53,600 bases of DNA from Stentor coeruleus (taxonomy: Eukaryota > Ciliophora > Heterotrichea > Heterotrichida > Stentoridae): assembly GCA_001970955.1 (NCBI GenBank), contig MPUH01000451.1:1-53600 (forward strand), read 5' to 3'. A program made the translations under genes and the position numbers. The notes below the pieces were generated by a model. The model saw only the letters and a program-made list of their open reading frames with translations, was not told the origin of the DNA and did no database searches. The stretch's first letter is position 1. Every line of letters starts with the position of its first letter. Positions 1 to 9,244 of the stretch are shown here, one piece after another.

Positions 1-93
1 AGCATAGCCAGTATTCCCTTAAGTCTTCCTATCTTCAAAACCAATTAAAATTTTTATAATTTCCAAATTTCATCTAATAAAAAAATCTTAAGC

Positions 94-912
94 ATGTCAG
101 ACGATTTTTTTTTCTCAAAAAGTCAAATGAGTCTTCACAAAAAAAACATAGAATCCCTATCGAATTCTATAAAACTATCTCAAACCACAATAAACCCTCT
201 TTATCTCCCTTACCACACTAACATTAAAGACCTTAGTTTCATAAACTACATCAACAGCCCAAAGCACAAAACCCGAACAAAACTTAAATCCTTCCAAAAA
301 TTGCAGCTAATCGAAAACTTCATCCCTTTTGCCAATAACTACAAAAGCCCTTCAAAAAGACTTAAAATCCGCGAAGAAGCTTATTTACAGCCAGGACCTA
401 TAGAAAACCCTTATTACAAAAATAAATCTCTCAATACAACCGAGCTTAACGACTATGAAAAAAAATTCTTCCACAAAAACTACGGCATACACGAAAATCC
501 TCTGCCAAAATTCCAAGACAACAAGCATTTACTAGAAAAATACTTCAAAAAACCTGAAATAGAGCATTTACCAAAACTAAAAACCCCAGTAAATGCAACA
601 TCACAAAAATCCTTAGAAACACAAGAAAAATGGAACTGGATGGAAAAAACTATAGATGCTGTTGAAGCTAAAGAAATAAAGAGAAATGCTTATTTGATGA
701 TGGAAAACTTTAAAAAAATCCACAAACCAATTCCTTATGACAATGTGATCGAGAAAATGCAGAAGGCCCAAAGCCAGAAAATGCTTCAAAATAATCATAT
801 GAAAAGTAAAAGTATGATAATCAAGAATAGGTTTAACAAGTCAGCAAATTCAGATATAAAAAAAGCTGCAAAGACCATTATAACGTCAGGCTTTTTAATC
901 AATGGCCTTTAA
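94..912 (+). CDS. Unknown Lys/Asn-rich basic protein, 272 aa
   Basis: Single-exon ORF opening at an ATG preceded by an AT-rich leader and ending in TAA. I do not recognise a domain. The protein is rich in Lys, Asn and Pro with many short aromatic/Pro patches (a PGPIENPYY stretch near residue 100) and no signal peptide or membrane segment. The C-terminal third is strongly basic and probably helical. Codon use is C-rich in the first half and G-richer near the end, like the recognisable genes here, which supports it being real. A ciliary or cytoskeletal role would be a guess; no homology was seen. Confidence 0.65.
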   Translation: MSDDFFFSKSQMSLHKKNIESLSNSIKLSQTTINPLYLPYHTNIKDLSFINYINSPKHKTRTKLKSFQKLQLIENFIPFANNYKSPSKRLKIREEAYLQPGPIENPYYKNKSLNTTELNDYEKKFFHKNYGIHENPLPKFQDNKHLLEKYFKKPEIEHLPKLKTPVNATSQKSLETQEKWNWMEKTIDAVEAKEIKRNAYLMMENFKKIHKPIPYDNVIEKMQKAQSQKMLQNNHMKSKSMIIKNRFNKSANSDIKKAAKTIITSGFLINGL

Positions 913-1184
913 CCATAATCCAATATGTTTTAACCCTTGTTCTAATACCCATGATATAGTTTTTTCTCTTGAAATATTTGTCACTATAATTCAATTTAGA
1001 ATATCCCCAATTCGATTTGCATTTTCCCCTTCAATTATTTGCACTTTACATTTTGCATAAGGATATTTTCTTTACCATTTTTCGAATCACTACTATCCAA
1101 GGGTATTTCATATAGAATAATTGAGCATCTCAAAAAAAGCCCTTGCAAGGATTTACAAGAGCTTTGAGTTTATTGAAATTAGGA

Positions 1185-1538
1185 TTATATAAGATATATC
1201 CTGTAAGTACTACTTTCTAAATTTTTGGCAGTTCCAATCATAATTTCGGTACCTAATTGAGCTAATAAATTTAATCATTGTTTTGTGAGATTTGTGTCAA
1301 GAATAAGAAGTTTTAATATTCTTAATGTAACCCTAAAGACTCCAGTTCCTAGGACTTAAATTTATATAATGTCAGCAATACTTCTATTTAAAGATGCATC
1401 TTTAGCAAAAAATCCCAACATAACTTTCTTGCGTTTAAACAACAAATCTGAGTTTGTTTGCTTAAAAACCTCACTCTTTAAGAATTCTGATACTATAACC
1501 TATTTGTGATACAAAGCATCATTTTTCTTCAAATAACC
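1185..1538 (-). pseudogene. Decayed coding-like segment, unidentified
   Basis: One minus-strand frame runs 118 codons and contains four internal stops (TAG, TAA, TAA, TGA) that separate open runs of roughly 46, 33 and 29 codons. These are long for this base composition. The runs include non-AT-biased peptides such as KVMLGFFAKDASLNRSI, VLGTGVFRVTLRILKLLIL and LGTEIMIGTAKNL. I cannot name the family, and it does not look like the C-terminal half of the neighbouring PsuG remnant. Best read as an old, decayed gene. Confidence 0.3.
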
Positions 1539-1799
1539 CATATAATTTCAATATATTAAATCCAACTCTCTAACGCTTCCCTTTCTTGTAAAAATTATCT
1601 CTAGCCTGACAAATTGTATCTTGCATAACCTAATTCAATCAGATCAGCTGATGCATCTAAAGTCTCANCCCATATAATTTCAATATATTAAATCCAACTC
1701 TCTAACGCTTCCCTTTCTTGTAAAAAATATCTCTGGCCTGACAAATTGTATCTTGCATAACCTAATTCAATCAGATCAGCTGATGCATCTAAAGTCTCA
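1537..1799. repeat. Assembly duplication around N at 1668 (131 bp)
   Basis: Bases 1537-1667 recur as 1669-1799 on either side of one N, with two mismatches near position 1590. The same arrangement recurs elsewhere in the window, so this is probably two overlapping contig ends that were joined without merging. It duplicates the end of the PsuG remnant. Confidence 0.85.
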
Positions 1800-2159
1800 T
1801 CAGCACCTCTATAGACTCCTTCAATACTACCAGTAACAAAGATTTTAACCTCAGCCATATAAGTTAAATGCATAGTTTCAGCTACTATAGTTAAACCATG
1901 AAATTTTTGACTGGAAGATTTCTTTTTAAGCATTTGACAAATAAAGCTTTTGTTTGGACTATAATTTCTAATGAAGTATCAGAAAGTCCAATATGAATTT
2001 TACTTGATATAATTCAATTGTGGCTAGAAAAGTGTAGTTTTACTGCTTTGAGGTTTTCAGGGTGAGGGTGCCATAGGATATTATGGTGTTTTTGAGGACT
2101 ACTATGGGTAAATTGGAGAATATTCCGTTTTTTACTTCATCTAAGTACTTAAAGCCCAT
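1688..2159 (-). pseudogene. psuG: Pseudouridine-5'-phosphate glycosidase (PsuG) pseudogene
   Basis: PsuG cleaves pseudouridine 5'-phosphate to uracil and ribose 5-phosphate. From an ATG at 2159 one frame reads a PVVALESTIISHG-like block (IVVLKNTIISYG). One base is then missing, and a second frame carries HPHPENLKAV, a TGA, and KIHIGLSDTSLE, matching the family's MPYPQN and GKIKVGL blocks. A third frame (81 codons from 1933) carries the GATTVA-TM and FATGGIGGVHR region as LTIVAETM and VTGSIEGVYRGADETLDASA and ends at a TAA. The C-terminal half is absent. Three frames, an internal stop and a truncation make it a pseudogene. Its 5' end lies antisense to sequence just upstream of the next gene. 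Confidence 0.75.
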
Positions 2160-2175
2160 TTTTGTATATAAAAAT

Positions 2176-2916
2176 ATGTCCCGAATGCTACTGGACTATC
2201 AAAAACGAATATTTTACTTGGGGAGCATTTTCTCAAGCTTATTATATTTTTTGACGAACGTGAATGTCTTGTCTATACCATGGATTGCTTGTGCTTGCCC
2301 ATTTTTGATATCACTTATGATAGTTCCAGGAATAACATATGTAATGATATCAAAGGACTGCCCAAAGATTGACTCATTTTCTTTTGGTCTTTTGTTATTT
2401 TGCAGTATCAACATTTCAATGTTTACAAGTCTATTCATAATTTTACTATCCTTGCATCTTGACAATACAATTTCTGCATCTTGGTATTCGATTTTTATCA
2501 GTCTTTGGTATGCTTTTTTAATCTATTTCATTATGTGTATATTTCTAACACCTGGGTTATTCGCTGTTCAAATGAAAAGAGAAGCTTTGCTTATAATAAG
2601 CTGGGGATTATTAGCATTGGTGACAAGCATTTTAATAGCACTTTGTGCTGAGAACCATTGGGAAAATGATTGGGTTGTATTTCTTCCATTTGCTATTATT
2701 GGAATAGGAAGTATTTTTATTTATGTTCAGATGCTGTTCAATGATTGGTCTCGTTTAGGAAGGGAAGGGCTATTTTATACTTTTATTATGATAGGAGTGA
2801 TAATTGGTGGATTTGGAGAAAAGGCATGGATTTTTGTCTGGGTCGGGATTTATCTTGTTGGAGATTGGGCTTTGAGTGAATTTGAAGCTCATGCAAAGTA
2901 CAAGGAGTTAGAATAA
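2176..2916 (+). CDS. Multi-pass membrane protein, possibly TMEM185-like
   Basis: About 246 aa with seven or eight hydrophobic helices covering almost the whole length and a short polar tail (EFEAHAKYKELE). The pattern of paired helices, with a polar-SW-hydrophobic start to one helix (NTISASWYSIFISLWYAFL), recalls the TMEM185/TMEM60 family, but this is a weak resemblance. Start choice: the open frame extends up to an ATG at 2083, but 2083-2159 is antisense to the 5' end of the PsuG remnant. I therefore prefer the ATG at 2176, which sits in an ATAAAAAT context like other starts here. Function is unknown; a membrane location is certain. Confidence 0.7.
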   Translation: MSRMLLDYQKRIFYLGSIFSSLLYFLTNVNVLSIPWIACACPFLISLMIVPGITYVMISKDCPKIDSFSFGLLLFCSINISMFTSLFIILLSLHLDNTISASWYSIFISLWYAFLIYFIMCIFLTPGLFAVQMKREALLIISWGLLALVTSILIALCAENHWENDWVVFLPFAIIGIGSIFIYVQMLFNDWSRLGREGLFYTFIMIGVIIGGFGEKAWIFVWVGIYLVGDWALSEFEAHAKYKELE

Positions 2917-3402
2917 TTGATAATGTAATTTAGGATATAATAACATGTGTGGAAGGTTTATTGACATGGATGGAGAATTAGAGAAAATGCGAGAATATTA
3001 GGGACATCGATAAGATTTGTTTATTAAAAAGTGTTAAATTAGTGTGGTGAGATTAATTTTCAAACATAATTGACAATAAAGATATAAATTGCGGATTTTT
3101 GGAATCAAGCGAGATAGTAATTAAAAACCACCATTTGTATGTGATATTTTTATATCAAAATTGAGTTTTAAAATGAATCATCTCACACTTTTCACCATTT
3201 ATATCAACCATAAACAGTATTTTTATAAAAATTCATTCAAAATCCTATAATATCATCCTACCTCTTCATTACATTATAAAAACCCAAAAACCTTCTCTCT
3301 TAAAACCAAAAACTATCCTTAGTTCTAAAGCAACCCACAAACTCAAACCTTATTCCAAAACCTCGTAAATCCTTTTAAATAATAAATATAATTTACTAGC
3401 TC
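2917..3402. other. Intergenic spacer, strongly C-skewed before the ARL gene
   Basis: No gene seen. The last part is remarkably G-poor: 3241-3300 contains about 18 C and no G. Similar G-poor leaders precede several plus-strand genes in this window. Confidence 0.6.
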
Positions 3403-3945
3403 ATGGGAGAAACAGGAAGTAAATTCAATCATTCACGATGGTTCAGCAAAAACCACAGAAGAGTTCTATGCCTAGGTCTAAAATCTTCAGGAAAATCAGC
3501 CATCACAGCTTCTCTAACTTCAAATTTTCCTCGTGCAGCAAAGCCTTTACCTGAAATCGGATGCTACAAGTTCAAAGTTGCTAAATACACAATAGCATTT
3601 TATGACCTAAAAGGTGATGAGCAAAGCAAGTTTTTTTGGAGACATCATTTCGAAGGTTCACAAGGGGTGATTTTTGTAATCGACCTTTCTGACATGAATA
3701 GTTTTGAAAATGCTAAACAGGTACTTAAAGAACTAATGAATGATTTATTATTAAAAGACTTACCTTTTTTGGTTATTGGGAATAAAATTGATTTAAGTCA
3801 GAGATATAATAAAGAAACTGTAATGGGGATGCTAGATATACAGAGAGAAAAGGAATGGGAACTGATTTTGACTTGTGCGATAAGTGGAGAAGGGGTAATT
3901 GATGGGATGAAATGGTTGCTTGAAAAAATGAACTCAGTGAGTTAA
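3403..3945 (+). CDS. Divergent ARF-like (ARL) small GTPase, 180 aa
   Basis: ARF/ARL GTPases recruit effectors to membranes or cilia. The protein starts MGETGSK, a possible N-myristoylation site. The P-loop is GLKSSGKS at 25-32, the guanine-specificity motif is NKID at 127-130, and the G5 region is TCAISGEGV. Length is typical. It is atypical in two switch positions. The switch-I PTIGFN motif is PEIGCY (Thr replaced by Glu at 51). The WDxGGQ motif is YDLKGD (about 67-72), with Asp where the catalytic Gln should be. It may therefore hydrolyse GTP poorly or need an unusual GAP. The last 28 codons recur downstream of an N as an assembly duplicate. Which ARL subfamily it belongs to is unclear. Confidence 0.88.
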   Translation: MGETGSKFNHSRWFSKNHRRVLCLGLKSSGKSAITASLTSNFPRAAKPLPEIGCYKFKVAKYTIAFYDLKGDEQSKFFWRHHFEGSQGVIFVIDLSDMNSFENAKQVLKELMNDLLLKDLPFLVIGNKIDLSQRYNKETVMGMLDIQREKEWELILTCAISGEGVIDGMKWLLEKMNSVS

Positions 3946-4123
3946 ATAGGATTATTTGATAATCTAATGAGAATAGATATTATGGTATAAGNACTGATTT
4001 TGACTTGTGCGATAAGTGGAGAAGGGGTAATTGATGGGATGAAATGGTTGCTTGAAAAGATGAACTCAGTGAGTTAAATAGGATTATTTGATAATCTAAT
4101 GAGAATAGATATTATGGTATAAG
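3861..4123. repeat. Assembly duplication around N at 3992 (131 bp)
   Basis: 3861-3991 (end of the ARL gene plus 3' flank) is repeated as 3993-4123 with one mismatch. The overlap length equals that at N1668, as expected from a k-mer-sized contig overlap left uncollapsed. The second copy is not a separate gene. Confidence 0.88.
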
Positions 4124-4190
4124 TTTTATTTTTTATGAAAATATTTTATGCCGCTTATATAAACTATAGAAAAGGTTTTTGATATAATAG

Positions 4191-6210
4191 TTAAGAACTA
4201 TTAAAATTATATAACTCAGAATATAGCTGTTGGATTATTGCTTTGTAGTGAATATTAGCTTTGTATCTGATAAGTTTCTGGGTCCCTGTAAGTAAATCTT
4301 CATCAGTCCATAAAGATTTTTCTATGTAAATATTTCTCACTTCTTCATGTTTTTCAAGCATATTCCTTGATGAAATCTCATAAAAATCAGCCAAAATGTC
4401 CCTTTTAAGCTTTTTACTAATACATATTTTCTCCCAGGACTGTGTTGTTTTTTTCCCACTGGCCCATTTTGAAGTTATGAAATCATGATTTGGTACAACA
4501 ACAGCTACTAAAGTGCTTTCAAAAGGATCCCCAAATACAAAAATCTGACTTATAAGTTTACTTGTCAAAAGAATGCTTTCGATTTTTTCTAATGAAACAA
4601 ATTCGCCTTGAGAAAGTTTGACAATATTTTTGAGTCGGTCGATTATTTTGAAACTCCCGTTGTGGACAAGTCTTTGGACTATGTCCCCAGTATGCAGCCA
4701 GCCATCACTGTCTAATGTTTGAGAGCTATCGCTTTCGTAGTATCCTTGAAAAACTGGAGGTCCTTTTATTAGAAGTTCTCCTGTTATATAGTGTTCATTT
4801 TTTCTATACCCAAGTTCTGAGAGTTCAAGAATTTTTGCTTCTACACCTGGAATAGGTCCCCCGATGTGCTCAACAGTTGTATCTTGTGGGTGGGTTAAAA
4901 ATGCTGCACCACAACACTCTGTTAGGCCATATCCTTCGAGAATTGGGCAAGAGAAAACTATTCGCAAAAATTTTATAACTTCACCTGAAATAGGTGCTGA
5001 ACCACATATCATGAGTCTGACGTTACCTCCTAAGAAATTCATAGCTTTCCCAAATATGAAATTTTGTAGAAATGCATTAGATAAATCCCCTGTTTGCTCA
5101 TATTTTATAACTTTTTTCTTCAAAGCATTATTAAGTAATCTTTTATTAAGTCCTTTAACTTCATCGAATTTTTGATTAATAACTTCATAAAATTTATTAA
5201 ACAACTTTGGCACAGATACAAATATTGTTGGACGTAAAGCTTCTAAATCCGATTTAATATTGTTATAATCCCCTGAATATATTCCAACTTTTCCTCCACC
5301 ATTCAACATAAGATAAAAAAAAACCCTATCATAAATATGTGAATGTGGTAAATACATAAGGTAAGAATCTTTTGTATAAACTATTCTTTCNTGGTAAATA
5401 CATAAGGTAAGAATCTTTTGTATAAACTATTCTTTCATCAAGCTCACTTGCTAAAATTACTGATATCATACTGCTATGACTTAAAACAACTCCTTTAGGG
5501 TTTCCTGTTGTTCCACTTGTATAGCTTATAGTGAAAATTGATGAAGGCTCTGGAAAATTATAGTTTGTTTCGGGAGGGTTTTCAAGTAGTTCATCATATT
5601 CAATTATCATAATCCCTGAGGTCAAAGCTGAGTGTTTGATATCAACTCTAACTTTTTCAAAAGAAATAATGTTTTTTAAGCTTGGAAGAGAGTCTTTAGT
5701 TCGCATTATTTGATCAAGTTGAGACTTGCTACAGCAAATAGTTGAAAGCCAGCATTGCTTAATAATATATATTAAATCTTCAGGATTAATAATATCAGGA
5801 ATTGCTACTAAGACAATGTTCTGAAGTAAGCATGCCATTTCAATTGTTATCCACTCTTCCCGGTTTTTAGAAAATACCCCAAGAATTTTCCCAACATTGG
5901 ATTCAAGGTTCATTTTCTCCAATCCTTGGCAAATTCGTTCAGCAATTTCGCGAACTTGGCGATAAGACTTCCATATATATCTACCAAGTGCCCCTCTTTC
6001 GTTTACACATCTTGTTCCTAAAAAAGGTAAATCTGGATAATTGTTGCAAGTTCTTAAAAAGCATTCAGTGATTGTTTTAGCTCCACTTTTAATAGTCTGA
6101 CAACTATTATATTCAAGGGGATGAATAAACACCGCATTTTGATCTAATGGAGAGCATCTATCCTTTGTTATACTGTATGTTATTACAGGCTTTGTAATAG
6201 TCTTTCCCAT
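4191..6210 (-). CDS. Long-chain acyl-CoA synthetase (split by an assembly duplication)
   Basis: Activates fatty acids to acyl-CoA through an acyl-AMP intermediate, for lipid synthesis and beta-oxidation. The N-terminal part carries the AMP-binding P-loop YTSGTTGNPKGV at about 230-241. The C-terminal part has GYGLTECCG, DGWLHTGDIV and the DRLKNIVKLSQGEFVSLEKIE-type linker signature that marks the ACSL family rather than short-chain ligases. As given, the frame breaks at the N at 5391. Removing the 46 surplus bases (45-bp duplicate plus N) rejoins both halves in frame at MYLP, giving about 657 aa, which is normal for ACSL. Start ATG at 6210 and TAA stop. No signal peptide or clear membrane anchor is visible. 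The break is technical, not biological. Confidence 0.92.
5346..5436. repeat. Assembly duplication around N at 5391 (45 bp)
   Basis: 5346-5390 is repeated exactly as 5392-5436 on either side of one N, inside the acyl-CoA synthetase. Removing 46 bases restores one continuous frame. Confidence 0.92.
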
Positions 6211-6479
6211 ATTATATACTTATCCAAACATTACCCTAAATTTGCAATAATTAGCATACAAATCAGCCTTTCATTATTCACATGTCCCAATTAAAATCAT
6301 AAACTAACTTAAATTTATTTAAATATTTCAATGCTTTGCCCCATACAATAAACTCAATTCCTACATTCAAACATAACGATTTATACCATTATAGACCCCT
6401 AAGTTAAATTTATAAACCTATCACACTAAAAGATTCTATAATCTCACATCTTCCAAAAATTCTAATAACTAAATAATAA

Positions 6480-8477
6480 ATGGCTGAAAATATCGAGCAG
6501 AAGTACTACAACGCTGTGTTCACTAAAACAGACATAAGTGGATCAGGTAAAGTTGAAGGTAAACAAGCAGTTATGCTATTTAGAACTTCAGGAGTGTCTG
6601 TTCAAACCCTAAAGCAAATCTGGGACCTAGCCACTCCAAACAAAGAGGACTTTTTAGACAAAAAACGATTCTTTGTAGCCCTCAAACTCATAGCACTAGC
6701 TCAAGAAGGTAAGCCAGTAGCAATACAGCTTTTACATGAAAAAACAGGCTTGCCGCGTTTTGAAGGAATAGACTTACCACAACAAAGCGATGAATGGGAA
6801 ATCGGTGAAAACGAATTAAATGTCTATATAAACGGCTTTAAAAAGCTTAGTGGGGACAAAGGGTTCCTAACTTTAAACGAAAGCAAGGAATTATTACAAA
6901 GGACTCAATTCACCCCGCCAGTGCTAAAAAGAATATGGACTTTAACCCAATTAGACACAACAAATAGTATGGGACAAGATCAATTTGTTGTTGCCATGCA
7001 ACTTATATCTAAAATCCGTAGTGGAGTTGAATGCCCTGAAGTCTTACCTGGATCTTTAGATAGGGTTATAAATAAAAATAAACCTGAGCCTGAAAAACCC
7101 GAGCCTGTAAAAGTTCCAGAGCCACAAGTTAAAAAAGAAGTTGAAAGACTTGATACACCAAGATTAAGAGATCCAGAAGCACATGTTGAGATTCCAAAGC
7201 CGGTTTTTAAGTCTACTTTAGGGGATAATTATGAGGAGTCTCCAAAAATGTCTCCTTCTAAGAGCCCACAGATTGATGTTGATAGGCATTTTAAAGAAAA
7301 AGAAAGACTTTTGAAGGAAAAAACTAATATGCTTAAGGCAATTTGTGAAATGCTAGATATTGATATGTCTGAACTGGAATTGATTAAGGAGAAAAACAAA
7401 ATGCTTGAAGGGAAAATTAAGGAAAGTCAAGAAAATTATGAAAAGGCTGCTAAAAAAGTGAATAAATCAAAGGGGAAAATTGTTAAGATTATTGAGGATG
7501 TGCAAATTGAAGCGAAAACAATGAAGAAAGAAAATAAGAAACTTGAGAAAAAAGTGGAGGAATTAAGTAAGGTACAACAAAATGTAGTTAATACACCTCC
7601 TATAGCGCCTAGCGTTCAAGTATCTGCTCCAGCACCGAATGTTCAAGTCCCAGAAGTGAAGGCTAAAGTTCAGGTACAAGAGAATCTTCCGATGCCAAAA
7701 AAGGATTTTGAGTTTGATAATTTTTTCAAGGATCCAATTATAACTGCTCCTGAACAGAAAAAGCCCCCTACTGTGTCACCAATGGGAGAAGTTAGGCAAA
7801 ACTTTGGGGTAACTTTAGAAAACACTGAGAAAAAAGATCCTGAGCCAATGTTTTTCAACTCAATGTTCCCTGATCTTAATAAAAAAGAGCCTGAAAAGCC
7901 TGTGATTTCTATGAATCAAGGGTTTTTCAACCCTCCAGCCAGCTTTGGAGCATTTCCAGCTCCAGGAATGCAAGTTCCAAGCTTTTCTATGCCAATCGAT
8001 AAAGAGCCTAAAAAAATCGAAGTCCCAGAACCAAAACCACAAATTAAAAAGTTCGAAACACCAGAAATCAAGCCTGTCATGAACTTAGATTTTAAACCAT
8101 CTTCAAGGTCTGACGATATTTTTGCTGAACTTGATGCTCCAATTGTTCAAAAGCCTCCTGTTGAAGTAAAACCTCCTGTCATGGAAACTAAACAGAAAAT
8201 CCACAAAAAGAAAAGCTCAAGTTCAAGTGACTCTGATAAAAAACCTGGAAGTAAAGACTTTGGGTTTAAGTTTAATGAGGATTTAGAGAAGAAAATTGAA
8301 AAACCAGCTGCGTTTGAGTTCAAACCAGAGGCTATGAATTTTAATGCTGGGTTCGGGGATTTTAATAAAGGATTTATGTTCCCAACTCAAGCCCCTGGCT
8401 TTAGTAATGATTTCTTTAAGATTGATACCCAGGCTATACAGAATAAAGGCAAGTCTAGAGATATTGAATTCGAATAA
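6480..8477 (+). CDS. EPS15/intersectin-like EH-domain endocytic adaptor, 665 aa
   Basis: Two N-terminal EH domains (about residues 6-97 and 112-203) each carry the EF-hand-like helix pattern and the conserved hydrophobic-W core (LKQIWDLAT, LKRIWTLTQ). EH domains bind NPF peptides of endocytic cargo adaptors. A coiled coil follows (about 265-365), as in EPS15. The rest is a long low-complexity Pro/Lys/Phe-rich tail with repeated P-E-P, FF-P and short acidic-Phe patches that could recruit AP2 or clathrin partners, and a Ser run near 580. The architecture EH-EH-coiled coil-disordered tail fits EPS15/Pan1. Single exon; the ATG at 6480 follows an AATAA-rich leader. The partner binding of the tail is inferred. 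Confidence 0.85.
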   Translation: MAENIEQKYYNAVFTKTDISGSGKVEGKQAVMLFRTSGVSVQTLKQIWDLATPNKEDFLDKKRFFVALKLIALAQEGKPVAIQLLHEKTGLPRFEGIDLPQQSDEWEIGENELNVYINGFKKLSGDKGFLTLNESKELLQRTQFTPPVLKRIWTLTQLDTTNSMGQDQFVVAMQLISKIRSGVECPEVLPGSLDRVINKNKPEPEKPEPVKVPEPQVKKEVERLDTPRLRDPEAHVEIPKPVFKSTLGDNYEESPKMSPSKSPQIDVDRHFKEKERLLKEKTNMLKAICEMLDIDMSELELIKEKNKMLEGKIKESQENYEKAAKKVNKSKGKIVKIIEDVQIEAKTMKKENKKLEKKVEELSKVQQNVVNTPPIAPSVQVSAPAPNVQVPEVKAKVQVQENLPMPKKDFEFDNFFKDPIITAPEQKKPPTVSPMGEVRQNFGVTLENTEKKDPEPMFFNSMFPDLNKKEPEKPVISMNQGFFNPPASFGAFPAPGMQVPSFSMPIDKEPKKIEVPEPKPQIKKFETPEIKPVMNLDFKPSSRSDDIFAELDAPIVQKPPVEVKPPVMETKQKIHKKKSSSSSDSDKKPGSKDFGFKFNEDLEKKIEKPAAFEFKPEAMNFNAGFGDFNKGFMFPTQAPGFSNDFFKIDTQAIQNKGKSRDIEFE

Positions 8478-9244
8478 AGTACTTAAATAATTATTTCTTT
8501 TGAGTAGAATTGATTTTAATTATAGTGATTAGCATTGTTACTCAGTTAGAGAGAGATTAATCATTAAAAGAAATGTTTAGCTTGAGAATGGGTACTAATA
8601 TTCTTAATGATATATGCTATATGTGTGGAAAGCATATAAATATATAATTTAAATTTTTAGCAAGATCCCTATATAAAATTAATCCTTTGTAATGCTTGAT
8701 ATAAGTTAAGGATATTTTATAGTATAAATGCCAATACTCTAATTTATCAAAAGAAAATATGTAATAAGTGTATAGTTTATAGCAAAATGAAATATTTTGT
8801 TATTTAAAAAAAATCATAACTATTCTTGTACTTTCTACGAAAAAGGGTATTAAATCTCCACTCAGAATTACTTCATAGATATCCTCATATAATATTAGCA
8901 GTCTGACATTATTCGAATTAACCCTTTCAGTCATTTACTACAAAAATTCCACCAAATAGTCAGTCTATATTTGAAGAGTCTACATATAAAATCCTAACTA
9001 ATAATAAAATTCCCCTTTATCCTAAAAATCCTCATATCCCAGATTTCATATTAAGTCGTATCATCATATTTAAGTCCCCAAATCTATTATAAAAATCACA
9101 AACCCCCTCATTTCATATTGCATTTTCTTAAATATATGCAATAGTCTGTTCTTATCCTAATTAAGTCTAAAAATTATCTTACAATAAAAACTTAAGCCAA
9201 AAGTGGAGCCAAAAATATGTCTGTTGTCCTCTAATAAAGAATAA
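8478..9244. other. Intergenic spacer
   Basis: AT-rich sequence between the EH-domain gene and Rab1. No RNA gene, repeat or coding remnant that I can support. The final 300 bases are C-rich and G-poor, like other gene leaders here. Confidence 0.5.

Noticed and set aside
2083-2175. Upstream 31 codons of the membrane-protein ORF
   Set aside because: Most of this interval is antisense to the recognisable PsuG remnant, so coding on the plus strand is unlikely.
3993-4123. Second copy of the ARL 3' end as a gene duplication
   Set aside because: Exact 131-bp overlap across one N, same as at 1668; an assembly artefact is simpler.
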